From positions 1-64,000 of the forward strand of contig QZKE01000047.1 of the NCBI GenBank assembly GCA_003598015.1: a DNA stretch of 64,000 bases, given 5' to 3'. The notes beneath the pieces are model-generated. The model searched no databases, was not told the DNA's origin, and worked only from the letters and a program-made list of their open reading frames with translations. Below, piece after piece: positions 16,756 through 27,580 of this stretch (positions are counted from its first letter, which is position 1; the number at the start of each line of letters is the position of its first letter). Both the position numbers and the translations under genes were made by a program. The stretch comes from Actinomycetota bacterium. Its GTDB lineage: Bacteria; Actinomycetota; Geothermincolia; Geothermincolales; RBG-13-55-18.

Positions 16756-18570
16756 ATGGAAAAAAACAAAATAAGAAATTTCTGCGTAGTAGCACATATA
16801 GACCACGGCAAGTCCACATTGGCCGACAGGTTCCTGGAGATAACCGATACCGTGCCGCGCCAGAAAATGTCCGAACAGTACCTCGACCGCATGGAGCTGG
16901 AACGTGAACGCGGGATCACCATCAAGGCACAGGCGGTGCGGATGCACTATTCTCCCGGCGAGCAGGGGGAACACCGTCTCAATCTCATAGATACCCCGGG
17001 CCACGTCGATTTCTCCTACGAGGTTTCGCGCAGCCTCGCGGCATGCGAGGGAGCGGTGCTCCTGGTAGATGCATCCCAGGGCGTTGAGGCACAGACGGTA
17101 GGGAATGCATACCTGGCCGTGGAAGCCGGACTGACTGTGATCCCCGTGGTGAACAAGATCGATCTTCCTTCCGCGGACTACGAGGAATCAGCCATGGAGG
17201 TCGCAGACCTTCTCGGTATCGACCCATCCGAGGTGCTGTCGGTTTCCGCGAAGACCGGAGAAGGAGTGGAGCAGCTCCTCGAGGAGGTAATAAGGCGTAT
17301 ACCGCCACCTGTCGGGGAAGACAGCTTGCCCCTGCGCGCGCTGGTTTTCGATTCCACCTACGACCTATACCGCGGCGTGGTCGCCTTCGTCAGGGTGAAA
17401 GAGGGCGTAGTCAGGAAGGGCATGAAAGTGCGTTTCATGGCCACTATGACCGCTGCGGACATCGACGAGGTGGGATATTTCTCCCCGGACATGATCTCCT
17501 GCGACAGCCTTGCGGCTGGGGAGGTAGGGTATATCATCACCGGCATCAAGGATGTCGTTCGAATACAGGTAGGAGATACGGTAACCGCAAGGGATGCTCC
17601 CGCTGCCGGACCGCTGCCGGGGTACCAGGAGCCGAAGCCCATGGTCTTCGCGGGCATCTACCCCGTGGATTCCGACGATTTCACCTCCCTCAACGATGCA
17701 CTGGAGAGGCTCAAGCTCAACGATGCCGCCCTCACCTACGCCAAGGAGACCTCCAAGGCTCTGGGGTTCGGCTTCAGATGCGGTTTTCTGGGTTTGTTGC
17801 ACATGGAGATAGTACAGGAGCGTCTGGAGCGGGAATACGGGCTCGACCTGGTCATAACCGCTCCCAACGTGGTGTATGAGGTAGAGGAGCAAGGAGGCGG
17901 GGTGGTCTACGTACGCAATCCCTCGGATATGCCGGATATGGGGACGTTGAGAGAAGTGAGGGAACCTTACGTCCTGGCCACTATCCTGGTGCCGCCCGAT
18001 CACATGGGCGCCATGCTGGAACTCGTTAAGGAGAGGCGGGGGATATACCAGGATATGACCTATCTGTCCGGCCGGCGGGTCGAGATACGCTGCCGCCTTC
18101 CCCTGGCTGAGATGGTAGTGGACTTCTACGACCAGTTGAAATCGCGCAGCCGGGGCTATGCATCACTCGACTACGAACACGCCGGATTCTCGGCCGGCAA
18201 CCTGGTGAAGCTGGACATCCTCATCAATGGCGAACCCGTTGACGCCTTTTCGTCCATCGTGGAGAGAGGCAGTGCATACGATTATGGCCGGCGTATCACG
18301 CAGAGGTTGCGCGAGCTCATACCTCGACAGCTCTTCGACGTACCCGTTCAGGCGGCCATCGGCGGACGTATCGTGGCGAGGGAGACCATCAAGGCGAAGC
18401 GCAAAGACGTACTGGCCAAGTGCTACGGCGGCGATGTCACCAGGAAGAAGAAACTGCTGCAGAAGCAGAAAGAAGGCAAGAAGCGCATGAAGATGGTGGG
18501 AAAGGTGGAGATACCGCAAGAGGCCTTTATCTCCGCCCTGAGAATGACCAGGGAGGAGAGCGGCAGATGA
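16756..18570 (+). CDS. lepA: Elongation factor 4 (LepA), back-translocating GTPase
   Basis: A ribosome-associated GTPase of 604 aa. G-domain motifs are [13 protein letters not shown] (P-loop, near residue 12), RGITIKAQA (switch), DTPGHVDF and NKIDLPSAD. These are followed by the EF-G-like domains and the LepA-specific C-terminus ([21 protein letters not shown]). GAGGTG precedes ATG 16756. Downstream hemW overlaps it by 4 nt, a common pairing. Confidence 0.97.
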   Translation: MEKNKIRNFCVVAHIDHGKSTLADRFLEITDTVPRQKMSEQYLDRMELERERGITIKAQAVRMHYSPGEQGEHRLNLIDTPGHVDFSYEVSRSLAACEGAVLLVDASQGVEAQTVGNAYLAVEAGLTVIPVVNKIDLPSADYEESAMEVADLLGIDPSEVLSVSAKTGEGVEQLLEEVIRRIPPPVGEDSLPLRALVFDSTYDLYRGVVAFVRVKEGVVRKGMKVRFMATMTAADIDEVGYFSPDMISCDSLAAGEVGYIITGIKDVVRIQVGDTVTARDAPAAGPLPGYQEPKPMVFAGIYPVDSDDFTSLNDALERLKLNDAALTYAKETSKALGFGFRCGFLGLLHMEIVQERLEREYGLDLVITAPNVVYEVEEQGGGVVYVRNPSDMPDMGTLREVREPYVLATILVPPDHMGAMLELVKERRGIYQDMTYLSGRRVEIRCRLPLAEMVVDFYDQLKSRSRGYASLDYEHAGFSAGNLVKLDILINGEPVDAFSSIVERGSAYDYGRRITQRLRELIPRQLFDVPVQAAIGGRIVARETIKAKRKDVLAKCYGGDVTRKKKLLQKQKEGKKRMKMVGKVEIPQEAFISALRMTREESGR

Positions 18571-19676
18571 GACTGTACATACACCTGCCTTTCTGCCTCT
18601 CGCGCTGTGCATACTGCGATTTCAACTCGCGGGTCGCCGGATTCCGCGTCAGGCGCGATTACGTGCTGGCTCTGCTGCGGGAACTCGACACATGGGCCTG
18701 TATCCTGGGAGAAAAGGAGAGGCTGCTGGAGTCGATATATATCGGCGGCGGCACGCCGTCGCTGATGAGCGGCGGTGATATCTCCGGGTTGCTGGGCGAG
18801 GTAACCGCACGATTCCGGGTGCATGGGGGGACCGAGGTAACCGTCGAGGTTAATCCGGCCACCTGGAACCGCGAGGACTTCGCCATCGCATGCGCGGGCG
18901 GCGTAAACCGCATCAGCATCGGAGTGCAGGCGCTGCGGGACAGGGACCTGAAGCTTCTGGGCAGGGCACACGATGCCCGGGAAGCTAAAGATGCCGTGAC
19001 GCATGCCATGGGCAGCGATGCCGCCTCGGTTTCGGTGGACCTGCTCTACGGCTTGCCGGGCATGAGCGCCGATGTTCTGCGTGAATGCCTGAACGAGGTG
19101 CTTGAAATGGGACCCCATCACCTGAGCCTGTATGCGCTCACCCTGGAAGAGCGAACGCCGCTGTATGATGCCGTCGCCGGGGGAGAAATCGCGCTTCCGG
19201 GTGAAGACGAGGTGGCCGAGGAGTTCCTGGCGGGGGCGGGTCTGCTGCACGAGAGGGGATTTGAACACTACGAGATCTCGAACTTCTGCCTTCCCGGTCA
19301 CCACAGCCGCCATAATCTGGCCTGCTGGACGAGGGAGGAGTACCTGGGGATCGGTGCCGGTGCCCATTCCTTCCTGGGAAGCCTGCGCTTCCGGAACACC
19401 GCCTCCGTCCTGGCGTATAAGAGCATGGTGGGCGCAGGACTGTTGCCGGTATCCGACTGCGAACTCCTCGCCGGGCAAGAGGAAGTAAGCGAGGAGATCA
19501 TGCTGGGGCTGAGGACTGACCGCGGGGTGCGTGATGATATCCTGGGAGCTGGAGACGCATACCTTGAGGACCTGGAGGACGAAGGGCTGCTGGTGAGGGA
19601 GGGAGGGCGCGTGCGCCTGACGGATCGGGGAATGCTGGTCTCCAACGCCCTTATAACCGACCTGCTGCCCGCTTGA
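18567..19676 (+). CDS. hemW: HemW-like radical SAM protein (HemN family)
   Basis: A radical SAM enzyme homologous to coproporphyrinogen dehydrogenase; members next to lepA are usually HemW, thought to handle heme rather than oxidise coproporphyrinogen. The 369-aa protein begins [19 protein letters not shown] with the CxxxCxxC cluster, then IGGGTPS, EVNPAT and RISIGVQ. It has the short HemW-type N-terminus without the extra N-terminal motif of HemN. ATG 18567 overlaps the lepA stop, with GGGAGGAGAG upstream. Confidence 0.9.
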   Translation: MRLYIHLPFCLSRCAYCDFNSRVAGFRVRRDYVLALLRELDTWACILGEKERLLESIYIGGGTPSLMSGGDISGLLGEVTARFRVHGGTEVTVEVNPATWNREDFAIACAGGVNRISIGVQALRDRDLKLLGRAHDAREAKDAVTHAMGSDAASVSVDLLYGLPGMSADVLRECLNEVLEMGPHHLSLYALTLEERTPLYDAVAGGEIALPGEDEVAEEFLAGAGLLHERGFEHYEISNFCLPGHHSRHNLACWTREEYLGIGAGAHSFLGSLRFRNTASVLAYKSMVGAGLLPVSDCELLAGQEEVSEEIMLGLRTDRGVRDDILGAGDAYLEDLEDEGLLVREGGRVRLTDRGMLVSNALITDLLPA

Positions 19677-19701
19677 CGTGCGATCGCGAGAACCAATAGG
19701 T

Positions 19702-19707
19702 TATAAT
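19702..19707 (+). promoter_or_regulatory. -10 element of the hrcA promoter
   Basis: A perfect TATAAT, placing transcription start about 7 nt downstream, inside the CIRCE left arm. No good -35 is found at 17 nt; TTGACG at 19673 is about 23 nt away. Confidence 0.6.
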
Positions 19708-19712
19708 CGAGG

Positions 19713-19737
19713 TAGCACTCTAAGTAGGAGAGTGCTA
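19713..19737 (+). promoter_or_regulatory. CIRCE operator (HrcA binding site)
   Basis: TAGCACTC (19713-19720), a 9-nt spacer and GAGTGCTA (19730-19737) match the CIRCE inverted repeat, with the outermost pair lost on the left (G for T). It lies just after the -10 and before the hrcA start, so HrcA should repress its own operon until heat stress. Confidence 0.95.
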
Positions 19738-19764
19738 AATGAACTCGCAAGAGGAGAGCGCTGG

Positions 19765-20793
19765 ATGCTGGACAAGAGACAACAGAAGATATTGAAAGCA
19801 GTGGTGCACAAGTACATCACCACCGGCACGCCCGTCGGGTCCAAATCACTGGCGGCCAGCCTCAACCTCGGCGTAAGCGCGGCCACCATCCGCAACGAGA
19901 TGAGCAAACTCGAGGGCATGGGCTACCTGTACCAGCCCCATACTTCGGCCGGCCGGTTGCCTACCGACCTCGGCTACCGCTTCTACGTGGACAGCCTCAG
20001 CGGGCGTACTCGCCTGCGCGAGGAGGAGAGGAAGGCCGTCCTCACTCTCTTTTCCCAGAAAACACGCGAACTGGAAAACCTGCTGCAAGAGACCAGCACG
20101 CTGCTTTCCCGCCTGACCAGCGCCGCGGCCATGGTCATAGCCCCCCGCTTGCGCCGGAACACCATCAAACACGTCGACATCGTGGACCTGGCGGAGGACA
20201 TCATCCTCCTGGTGATCATCACCGATACCGGCAGGGTCGAGAAAAAGCTCATCGATATGAAGGGCATCGATGAGGCGATCGACCTCGACGGGATACAATC
20301 CTTCCTCAACCGCAAACTGCAAGGCAAGGGGCTGGACGAGTTCGCCCACCTCTCCGGAAGCCCCGAGGTAGCCAACCTGAAGTCGCCGCTGCTCACCGCG
20401 AAAGTTATGGCGGTTATCAAAGATATCCTCTGCGAAGAGGAGTACGAGAAGGTCTTCGTAGGAGGAACGGTCAACCTGCTGCGCTATCTTGACGACGAGG
20501 GGGCAAAGAGGATCGAGGATCTGCTCAAGCATTTCGAGGAACAGTATTTCCTGCTGAACTTGTTGGGCGAAGCCCTGGGCTCGAAGGAGACACTCGTGCG
20601 TATCGGGGACGAGAACATCTACAAGGAACTGCAGACGTTTAGCCTGGTCGCCACCCCTTATGCCATCGGGGAAGAGATGGTCGGCACGGTAAGCGTGCTG
20701 GGGCCGACACGGATGGATTATGCCAGGGTCATACCTACGGTCGATTTCATAGCCAAGTCCCTTAGCCGCACACTCGAGATGCTCAAAGGATAA
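19765..20793 (+). CDS. hrcA: Heat-inducible transcription repressor HrcA
   Basis: Represses heat-shock genes by binding CIRCE. The 342-aa protein has an N-terminal winged helix (MLDKRQQKILKAVVHKYI, GSKSLAASLNLGVSAATIRNEM, YLYQPHTSAGRLPTDLGYRFYVD) and the HrcA effector domain. ATG 19765 follows GAGGAG; the frame remains open back to 19678 but that would read through CIRCE. First gene of hrcA-dnaJ-rsmE-mtaB. No groEL, dnaK or grpE is in the window. Confidence 0.96.
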   Translation: MLDKRQQKILKAVVHKYITTGTPVGSKSLAASLNLGVSAATIRNEMSKLEGMGYLYQPHTSAGRLPTDLGYRFYVDSLSGRTRLREEERKAVLTLFSQKTRELENLLQETSTLLSRLTSAAAMVIAPRLRRNTIKHVDIVDLAEDIILLVIITDTGRVEKKLIDMKGIDEAIDLDGIQSFLNRKLQGKGLDEFAHLSGSPEVANLKSPLLTAKVMAVIKDILCEEEYEKVFVGGTVNLLRYLDDEGAKRIEDLLKHFEEQYFLLNLLGEALGSKETLVRIGDENIYKELQTFSLVATPYAIGEEMVGTVSVLGPTRMDYARVIPTVDFIAKSLSRTLEMLKG

Positions 20794-20798
20794 AAAGG

Positions 20799-21917
20799 TT
20801 GACGGTGCGTACCATGAAGGATTACTACGCGGTACTGGGCATTGCGAAGGATGCTACCCCGGAGGAGATAAAGCGGGCATACAGGCAGTTGGCGCTGCGA
20901 CACCATCCCGATGTCAGCGATGAGGACGGCGACGTAGGGACCCGTTTCAAAGAGCTAAGCGAGGCATACGAGGTGCTGAGCGATCCCGAACGGAGGAGAA
21001 GATACGATCTCTTCGGTGAGGAAGGGCCGGCCCTATCGGGCTTCGGCCAGGGTTTCGACGCATTCACTGGACCCTTCGGGGATATCTTCAACCTCTTCTT
21101 CGGCCGTGGACAGGCCCGCGACACGCATGCGCCACGGCGGGGAAGCGACCTGCTGTTTACGCTGGAAATAACCCTCATGGAGGCATTTGGGGGTATCACT
21201 CGTAGCATCGAGATTCCAAGGCATGAGCAATGCTCCACATGCGGGGGCACGGGATTGGAGAAAGGCTTCGGCCACGATCTCTGCCCGGAGTGCGGCGGTG
21301 AGGGGAAGATAACCCACATGCGGCGCAGCTCCTTTGGCACCTTCAGCTCTACGGTCGCCTGCCGGCGCTGCGGCGGTAGCGGCGAGATAAACACCCACCC
21401 CTGCCGGGAGTGCGACGGTAGGGGTGCAAGGCAGATCGTGGATGGTCTGGAAGTGGACATCCCGGCCGGGGTCGACAGCGGCGATCGGATACGCATGACC
21501 GGCAAGGGCGAGGCGGGCAACATGGGCGGACCCCCGGGGGATCTCTACATCGAGGTAAGGGTCAGAGAGCACGAGACTTTTTCCCGCCACGGCAGCGACC
21601 TCCACGCCATGGTGACCGTGGATATCTCCGAGGCGGCGCTGGGTACGGACGTCGTCATCGCTACGCTCAACGGCGAAGATAGCCTGCACATACCGGCGGG
21701 AAGCCAACCTGGAGAAGTCTTCAAGTTGCGGGGCAAGGGAATGCCGCGCCTGCGTGCGCGGTCCGCGGGGGATCTCTTTCTCACGCTGGAGGTTAAAGTT
21801 CCGCGTAAATTGAACACCGAGCAGAAGCGGCTGCTCAAGGAGTATCAACGCATCGAAGCACAGAAAAAGGACGCATCCGGAATGATCGCACGCCTGCGCA
21901 AGGCGATGAGGCCCTGA
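20799..21917 (+). CDS. dnaJ: Chaperone protein DnaJ
   Basis: Co-chaperone that stimulates DnaK. The 372-aa protein has a J domain with HPD in LRHHPDVS, a short G/F segment, four CxxCxGxG-type zinc motifs (CSTCGGTG, CPECGGEG, CRRCGGSG, CRECDGRG) and the C-terminal peptide-binding domain. The start is TTG 20799 with AAAGGA 8 nt upstream, or ATG 20814 (MKDYYAVLG) with a poorer site. It lies 5 nt after hrcA, as in other actinobacterial hrcA-dnaJ2 pairs. Confidence 0.95.
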   Translation: MTVRTMKDYYAVLGIAKDATPEEIKRAYRQLALRHHPDVSDEDGDVGTRFKELSEAYEVLSDPERRRRYDLFGEEGPALSGFGQGFDAFTGPFGDIFNLFFGRGQARDTHAPRRGSDLLFTLEITLMEAFGGITRSIEIPRHEQCSTCGGTGLEKGFGHDLCPECGGEGKITHMRRSSFGTFSSTVACRRCGGSGEINTHPCRECDGRGARQIVDGLEVDIPAGVDSGDRIRMTGKGEAGNMGGPPGDLYIEVRVREHETFSRHGSDLHAMVTVDISEAALGTDVVIATLNGEDSLHIPAGSQPGEVFKLRGKGMPRLRARSAGDLFLTLEVKVPRKLNTEQKRLLKEYQRIEAQKKDASGMIARLRKAMRP

Positions 21918-21919
21918 TC

Positions 21920-22651
21920 TTGACCACGGCCAGATTTTATGTAGACTCCGCGGCGCTCCTGGAAGGGCAATTGATCCTCGAGGGCGCAGACCACCACCAT
22001 CTCAGCCGCGTGCTCAGGATGCATGACGGCCAGTTCCTGCAATTGATGGACGGCAAGGGGGCAATCGCCCGGGGTAAGATCCTCGAGATCTCGCGGGCCT
22101 GCACTTCTGTTATGGTCGAAGAAGTACGGTTAGTGGAGGAGGAGCGGCCGCTATTGAAGCTTTTCCAGGCGTTGCCGCAGGGCAGAAAGATGGACTCCGT
22201 GGTGCAATGGAGCGCGGAGTTGGGTGCGGCTGTCGTGACGCCGTTTGCATGTTCACGCTCTCACGTCCTGGATGTGTCGGTGGAAAAGAGGTTTGAGAGA
22301 TGGTGCAGGATAGCCATGGAGTCCTCGCGTGTAGCCGGGCGGCCCTATCTCCCCGAGATCAGCAAAGCCCGCGGGTGGGACGAGGTATTGTATGAGCTCG
22401 CGGACGTGGAAGTCGTGCTCGTGGCGGACGAGGTGGGTGGAGCGCGGCCCCACGACGCCCTGGGTGACGCGATGGTTCCGGAGGCAGTGGGACTGGTAAT
22501 CGGGCCGGAGGGGGGTTTCACACAGGTGGAGAGGGAGGATCTGCTCGCAGGAGGGGCTCTTCCCGTGAGCCTGGGAGATACGGTGTTGAGGACGGAGACC
22601 GCGGGCATGGTGCTCATGGCCGCGGTAAGGTGTCGTTACGGATTGCTGTGA
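21920..22651 (+). CDS. rsmE: 16S rRNA m3U1498 methyltransferase RsmE
   Basis: A SPOUT methyltransferase modifying U1498 of 16S rRNA. The 243-aa protein has an N-terminal PUA-like domain (HHLSRVLRM) and a knot domain with GLVIGPEGGFTQVE and SLGDTVLRTETAGMV, both diagnostic. The start TTG 21920 comes 2 nt after the dnaJ stop. Its frame overlaps the open region before mtaB by a few bases. Confidence 0.94.
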   Translation: MTTARFYVDSAALLEGQLILEGADHHHLSRVLRMHDGQFLQLMDGKGAIARGKILEISRACTSVMVEEVRLVEEERPLLKLFQALPQGRKMDSVVQWSAELGAAVVTPFACSRSHVLDVSVEKRFERWCRIAMESSRVAGRPYLPEISKARGWDEVLYELADVEVVLVADEVGGARPHDALGDAMVPEAVGLVIGPEGGFTQVEREDLLAGGALPVSLGDTVLRTETAGMVLMAAVRCRYGLL

Positions 22652-22659
22652 GGGTGAAC

Positions 22660-23931
22660 ATGGCCGGAGTCGCCGTTTACACGGTGGGCTGCAAGGTGAA
22701 CCAGGCGGAGAGCGATGAGTTGAGAGCGGGCCTGCAGGATGCAGGTCACGATATCGTACGTCTGCCCGCCATAGCGGATCTCTGCGTGGTGAACACCTGC
22801 ACGGTGACGGCCGAAAGCGATCGCAAGTGCCGTAAGCTCATCCGCTGGCTGGCAAGACGCGGTGCCCGAGCCATCGTTGTCGCGGGATGTTACGCGGAAG
22901 TGAGGCCGGGCGATCTGGAAACATTGCCGGGAGTCTTGCGCGTGCTGCCGAACGCGCGGAAGGATGGATGGTTGCGGGAGATAACGTCCATGCTGCCGGA
23001 GGGTGGATGCGGCAGCCGCGAGCCGGAAACCCGCCGCACGCGCTCCTTCATCAAGGTACAGGACGGCTGCGAACGCGCCTGCTCCTACTGCATAGTGCCT
23101 CTGGCCAGGGGGAAGGAGAGATCGCGACCCGTGGGTGAGATCATGCATGAGGCGACACGGTGTATTGCGACGGGATCGCATGAACTAGTCCTCTGCGGCA
23201 TCAACCTGGGAAGGTACAGCCAGGGGACCGGCAGGGACCTCGGCTATCTGGTGCGCGAGGTGCTCTCCGCCGGAGATGGATACAGGGTAAGGCTCAGTTC
23301 CATCGAACTGGAGGACCTGCACATCGCATGGCTGCGGGATTGGGCCGGATCGGACCGGATCTGCCCCCACCTGCATATCCCGCTGCAGAGTGGCGACGAT
23401 GCCATCCTGCGGGATATGGGCAGGGGATACACTGCTGAAGACTTCAAAGCACTGGCGGGATCGCTACGCGCGATCTGGCCGGAAGCATCCCTGACTACCG
23501 AGGTTATCGTGGGGTATCCTGGTGAGGACGACGAAGCATTCCGGCGCACCGTAGAGGTCCTCTCGCAGGTACGACCGGCGCGCGTTCACGTTTTCCGCTT
23601 TTCACCGCGGCCGGGTACGCGGGCATGGAGCAGGAAGGATGCATCAGATCATGTGGAGACGGAGCTGAGATCCGGGATACTGCGGGAGTTGGCGGAAGAA
23701 TGGCGTTTGGGGTACATTGAGGAGCGCGGGGGGGAGTTACGCGACCTGCTGGTGGAGGAGGTCGTGGTACGCGAGGGAAGCGCGATAGCCCGAGGGACCA
23801 CGGAGGACTTCATCAAGGGAACTCTCTTCTCGGTTCCTTCCGGAATCGCAGCGGGAGAGATCGTATCTTGTGAGATCTGCGGAGTGACGGGAGGCAGGGC
23901 AAGGCTGGAAGCAGTGGAAGGCAATGCCTGA
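22660..23931 (+). CDS. mtaB: tRNA (N6-threonylcarbamoyladenosine-C2)-methylthiotransferase MtaB
   Basis: Adds a methylthio group to t6A37 of tRNAs. The 423-aa protein has an N-terminal UPF0004 domain with conserved cysteines (TVGCKVNQAES, VVNTCTVT, VVAGCYAE), a radical SAM cluster CERACSYC, IPLQSGDD and a C-terminal TRAM domain. ATG 22660 follows AGGGTG; the extra N-terminus from 22630 overlaps rsmE and is not conserved in style. The position after rsmE is common. Confidence 0.93.
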   Translation: MAGVAVYTVGCKVNQAESDELRAGLQDAGHDIVRLPAIADLCVVNTCTVTAESDRKCRKLIRWLARRGARAIVVAGCYAEVRPGDLETLPGVLRVLPNARKDGWLREITSMLPEGGCGSREPETRRTRSFIKVQDGCERACSYCIVPLARGKERSRPVGEIMHEATRCIATGSHELVLCGINLGRYSQGTGRDLGYLVREVLSAGDGYRVRLSSIELEDLHIAWLRDWAGSDRICPHLHIPLQSGDDAILRDMGRGYTAEDFKALAGSLRAIWPEASLTTEVIVGYPGEDDEAFRRTVEVLSQVRPARVHVFRFSPRPGTRAWSRKDASDHVETELRSGILRELAEEWRLGYIEERGGELRDLLVEEVVVREGSAIARGTTEDFIKGTLFSVPSGIAAGEIVSCEICGVTGGRARLEAVEGNA

Positions 23932-23982
23932 AACACGCTGCGGACGGGACTAAGCGCCGGCCACTAGTATGGGAGGAGCGAC

Positions 23983-24327
23983 ATGGAGGAATGCATTTTC
24001 TGCAAGATCGCACGAGGAGAGATGGCGTCGGACATGCTCTATTCCGATGATGATGTCATTGCGTTTCGGGATATCAACCCCCAGGCACCCGTACATTTTC
24101 TGGTCTTACCCAGAGAACACATCGTCTCCGCCCTCGACCTTACGCCGGATGATGCCGTGCTTCTTTCCAGGATCTTCGAGGTCATCAACATCGTCGCCGA
24201 AAAGGAGGACATAGCCGAGAGCGGCATGCGCGTTCTAACCAATGTCGGGAGAGCGGCTGAGCAGATCGTCCTCCATCTACATTTCCATGTCCTGGGGGGC
24301 AGAAGGCTGCACTGGCCGCCGGGTTAG
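23983..24327 (+). CDS. HIT-family nucleotide hydrolase/transferase (HinT-like)
   Basis: A 114-aa histidine-triad protein, probably acting on AMP-linked substrates. MEECIFCKIARGE is the standard N-terminus with CxxC, followed by DDDVIAFRDINPQAPVHFLVLPREHI and the triad VLHLHFHVLGG. The usual QSVPH segment is EQIVLH here. GGAGGAG precedes the ATG. It stands between mtaB and phoH. Confidence 0.93.
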   Translation: MEECIFCKIARGEMASDMLYSDDDVIAFRDINPQAPVHFLVLPREHIVSALDLTPDDAVLLSRIFEVINIVAEKEDIAESGMRVLTNVGRAAEQIVLHLHFHVLGGRRLHWPPG

Positions 24328-24361
24328 ATGCTTAGCCGGACAAGCATCCTGGATAAGGGAG

Positions 24362-25354
24362 GTGCTGAAAACGGAGGATAGGGGTCAGAAAGAACTGAAA
24401 ATCCTGGTGCCGGGCAACCAGCCCATGGTCGCCCTCCTGGGAGATCGGGACGAGATGTTGAAGGTGGTCGAGAAGGCCTTCAAGAGCAGCATCCTGGTGA
24501 GGGGAAACGAGATCACCATACGCGGCGACGCCGGCGAGCTCGAGACCATAGGCAAGCTCTTCGAGGAGTTGCTGGAGTTGCTCACTTCCGGCATGCCGCT
24601 GACCCCGGAAAGCGTGGAGCGGGCGATTGAGATGATCCTGGAGGACGGGGAGTTGAACCCCACACAAGTCTTCACGGATATAATCATCTCCAGGAGGGGA
24701 AAGGTCATCCGTCCCAAGACTCCGAACCAGAAGCGCTACGTGGAGGCGATACGCTCGAACACCATCGTCTTCTCCATCGGCCCGGCAGGAACCGGAAAGA
24801 CCTACCTGGCCATGGCCATGGCGGTAAAAGCCCTGCTCGCCAAGGAGGTAGGCAGGATGATCCTCACTCGTCCCGCCGTAGAGGCAGGAGAGAAGCTGGG
24901 CTTCCTCCCCGGGGACATGTACCAGAAAGTCGACCCGTATCTCCGCCCCCTCTATGATTGCCTCTACGAGATGCTGGAGGTGGAAAGATTCTCAAAGTAC
25001 ATGGAGCAGGGGATAATCGAGGTCGCGCCGCTGGCGTTCATGCGCGGGCGCACCCTGAACGACGCCTTTATCGTCCTGGACGAGGCTCAGAACACTTCGC
25101 CGGAGCAGATGAAGATGTTCCTGACCCGGCTCGGCTTCGGCTCCAAGGCGGTGGTGACCGGCGACATAACACAGATCGACCTGCCGGGCGGGCAGCTTTC
25201 CGGGATGAACGTGGTGAGGGAGATTCTCACCGACATAGGCGGCATAGAATTCGTATACTTGGACGAGAGAGACGTAGTCCGGCACAAGATCGTACAGGAG
25301 ATAGTGCGTGCCTATAGCCGCTACGACGAATCCCGCAACGAGCGCGGAAACTGA
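24362..25354 (+). CDS. phoH: PhoH-like ATPase
   Basis: A cytoplasmic P-loop ATPase, often next to ybeY and linked to RNA metabolism. About 330 aa: an N-terminal KH-like region ([13 protein letters not shown]), then the PhoH domain with Walker [28 protein letters not shown], Walker [15 protein letters not shown] and [11 protein letters not shown]. The start is uncertain: GTG 24362 is adjacent to AAGGGAGG, and the open frame runs back into the HIT gene. First of phoH-pgpH-ybeY-hlyC. Confidence 0.9.
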   Translation: MLKTEDRGQKELKILVPGNQPMVALLGDRDEMLKVVEKAFKSSILVRGNEITIRGDAGELETIGKLFEELLELLTSGMPLTPESVERAIEMILEDGELNPTQVFTDIIISRRGKVIRPKTPNQKRYVEAIRSNTIVFSIGPAGTGKTYLAMAMAVKALLAKEVGRMILTRPAVEAGEKLGFLPGDMYQKVDPYLRPLYDCLYEMLEVERFSKYMEQGIIEVAPLAFMRGRTLNDAFIVLDEAQNTSPEQMKMFLTRLGFGSKAVVTGDITQIDLPGGQLSGMNVVREILTDIGGIEFVYLDERDVVRHKIVQEIVRAYSRYDESRNERGN

Positions 25355-25452
25355 CGCAAGGGTCGAGGGGAAGATGAATACCCGGGTGCTTGCAGCGGGA
25401 TTGGGGATGGTGCCGATAGTGGCGTTGCCGATGTATACGACACCCGTTGTTG

Positions 25453-25458
25453 TATAAT
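25453..25458 (+). promoter_or_regulatory. -10 element upstream of pgpH
   Basis: A perfect TATAAT lies 17 nt before the pgpH ATG, implying transcription start around 25465 and a 10-nt leader without a Shine-Dalgarno. No good -35 is present at 16-18 nt. It may give a near-leaderless extra transcript inside the operon. Confidence 0.4.
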
Positions 25459-25474
25459 AATACAGATCGATGAT

Positions 25475-27580
25475 ATGGACGAAAAAGAAGGCTCAAAAGG
25501 GCATAAACCCTGGTATGGGTCGTTTATCCCCGAGAGCGGGGAAAAACGGGCCTTTCTGATTTCCCTCACGCTGCTCGTTTGCATCCTCGCCATGCTCGTG
25601 CTGGAATACGCGCCGAGAGTTACCCGTTTCGAGGTCGGCAAGCCGAGCACGGAGACGGTCATATCATCGCGCGACTTCAGTGTGGTCGATGAGGAATCGA
25701 CGCAACAGGCTGAGGATATCGAACGCAGGAGGAAACAGCAGCTCTTCATCGATGACAGCGCCCTAGAGGGAGCCGTAGACAGCCTGGCGGGATTCTTCGA
25801 TCAGGCCCGCATTATCTCGAAGCACAGCGAGAGCACGGCGGGAAAGGTAGCGGAGCTGCTGGCTACCCAGGAGGATCTGGAGGTGAGCTTCGGGGTACTG
25901 GAGACCGTCGTCACAGCCACCGAAGAGGAATCATCATTGATCTATGCCACGGCGATCGACCTCCTCAACGTGGCCATGTCGGAGCCGGTTGCGGGCGACA
26001 ACATCGCTGAGAAGCGGGAGGAGATAGAAGCGCGGGCGGAGGGCATGCCCATCGTCGTAGATGCCAGGCGGGCGGCCATGGAGCTGGCTGCTTCCTTCCT
26101 CACCGTAAACACCCCGTATTCTTCCGCGACCATTAACCTGGATATAGAAACGTCGCTGGAAGAGTTGGGGCCGGTGACCATCAAATACAGCGTAGGTCAG
26201 AAGATAGTCGACAAAGGCGAGATAATCACCGAGCTGACCCTGGCATCGCTAAGCGCGGCGGGGGCGCTCTCTCCCGTGGGAAACTATCAGCAGGTACTGG
26301 GTATCGGCCTTCTCGTACTGGCGTTATACGCCCTGGCGCTCATCTTCTTCAAGCGCTACCGGCCGGATATCGCGGGGAACTGGAGAGTCGTGGCCATGAT
26401 CTGCCTGGTATTCCTGGTGTTCTGCCTGTCCTGCCGCCTCTGCGCGGTCTTTATCGATGAAAACCCCCTGTGGGGATACCTGATCCCCCTGGCCCTGGTC
26501 GGCATGACCATGGCGGTCCTCCTGGACCGGCTGGTGGCGCTGTTCATGGTGTTGATGGGAGGGGTGCTCACGGGACTCTTCGTCAAGGGCAACATATACC
26601 TCACCATAGCCGCGTTGATGGGGGGTCTCGCCGGCGCTCTCCTGGTGGTGGAGGTGAAAAACCGCCAGGACCTCATGCGCAGCGCCGTCGAGGTCTCGCT
26701 GATCATATCCGCCGTTTCCATGATCACCGCGAGCCTCATCAAGGACGTGAGGTTCATCCTCCTCGCGGGCCTGCTGGGACTGGGGAACGGGATCGTCGTC
26801 TCCATCGTCACCCTCGGCTCCCTGCCGGTGCTGGAAAGGATATCCGGTATCGTGACCCCCATGCATCTTCTGGAACTTGCCTCGCCCGATCAGCCACTCA
26901 TGAGAGAGCTCATCTCCAAGGCGCCGGGGACCTACAGCCACAGTGTGATCGTGGGCAACCTGGCCAATGCGGCGGCCGTCGAGATCGGCGCGGATGCCCT
27001 GCTCGCGAGGGTGGGATCCTACTATCACGACGTAGGCAAGATCAAGCGTTCGGGTTTCTTCGTAGAAAACCAGCCCCGGGGATTGAGCAGCCACGAAAAC
27101 CTCAAGCCCAACCTGAGTGCCCTGGTCATCACGGCTCATGTCAAGGAGGGCGTGGAGCTGGCCCGCGAATATCACCTGCCGGACGAGATCGTGGCCATAA
27201 TCAAGCAACACCACGGCACGTCACTCGTGCGTTATTTCTATGCCCGGGCGCTGGAGGAGGGGAGCGGTCCGGAAACCGTGTCCGAGAGCCGTTTCCGCTA
27301 CCCCGGAGAGAAACCACAGAGCAAGGAAGCGGCCATAGTCATGCTGGCGGATGCCATAGAGGCCGCGGCAAAAGCACTCGAGAAGCCGACGCCGGTGAAG
27401 TTGGAGCAGCTGACGCGCATGCTCAGCATCGAACGGCTGCAGGATGGACAGCTTAACGAATCCAACCTCACCCTGGGCGATCTCGAGAAGATAAACAAGG
27501 CCTTTTTGCGCATCCTAACCAGCATGTATCATGAACGCGTGGAATACCCCGCTCTGGTAAAGGAAGAGGGCATATCTTGA
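25475..27580 (+). CDS. pgpH: 7TM-HD domain protein, PgpH-type cyclic-di-AMP phosphodiesterase
   Basis: A membrane protein of 701 aa in the 7TMR-HD family, whose studied members hydrolyse c-di-AMP. One N-terminal membrane segment (about 27-45) precedes an extracytoplasmic domain to about residue 270. Seven-TM-like hydrophobic stretches follow to about residue 470, then an HD domain ([36 protein letters not shown]). ATG 25475 lacks a clear ribosome-binding site. The gene is followed by ybeY with a 4-nt overlap, the conserved order. Confidence 0.9.
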   Translation: MDEKEGSKGHKPWYGSFIPESGEKRAFLISLTLLVCILAMLVLEYAPRVTRFEVGKPSTETVISSRDFSVVDEESTQQAEDIERRRKQQLFIDDSALEGAVDSLAGFFDQARIISKHSESTAGKVAELLATQEDLEVSFGVLETVVTATEEESSLIYATAIDLLNVAMSEPVAGDNIAEKREEIEARAEGMPIVVDARRAAMELAASFLTVNTPYSSATINLDIETSLEELGPVTIKYSVGQKIVDKGEIITELTLASLSAAGALSPVGNYQQVLGIGLLVLALYALALIFFKRYRPDIAGNWRVVAMICLVFLVFCLSCRLCAVFIDENPLWGYLIPLALVGMTMAVLLDRLVALFMVLMGGVLTGLFVKGNIYLTIAALMGGLAGALLVVEVKNRQDLMRSAVEVSLIISAVSMITASLIKDVRFILLAGLLGLGNGIVVSIVTLGSLPVLERISGIVTPMHLLELASPDQPLMRELISKAPGTYSHSVIVGNLANAAAVEIGADALLARVGSYYHDVGKIKRSGFFVENQPRGLSSHENLKPNLSALVITAHVKEGVELAREYHLPDEIVAIIKQHHGTSLVRYFYARALEEGSGPETVSESRFRYPGEKPQSKEAAIVMLADAIEAAAKALEKPTPVKLEQLTRMLSIERLQDGQLNESNLTLGDLEKINKAFLRILTSMYHERVEYPALVKEEGIS

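Noticed and set aside
27298-27580. Frameshift in pgpH suggested by overlapping long open frames
   Set aside because: The HD domain continues unbroken in the main frame to the ybeY overlap; the other frames are shadows.
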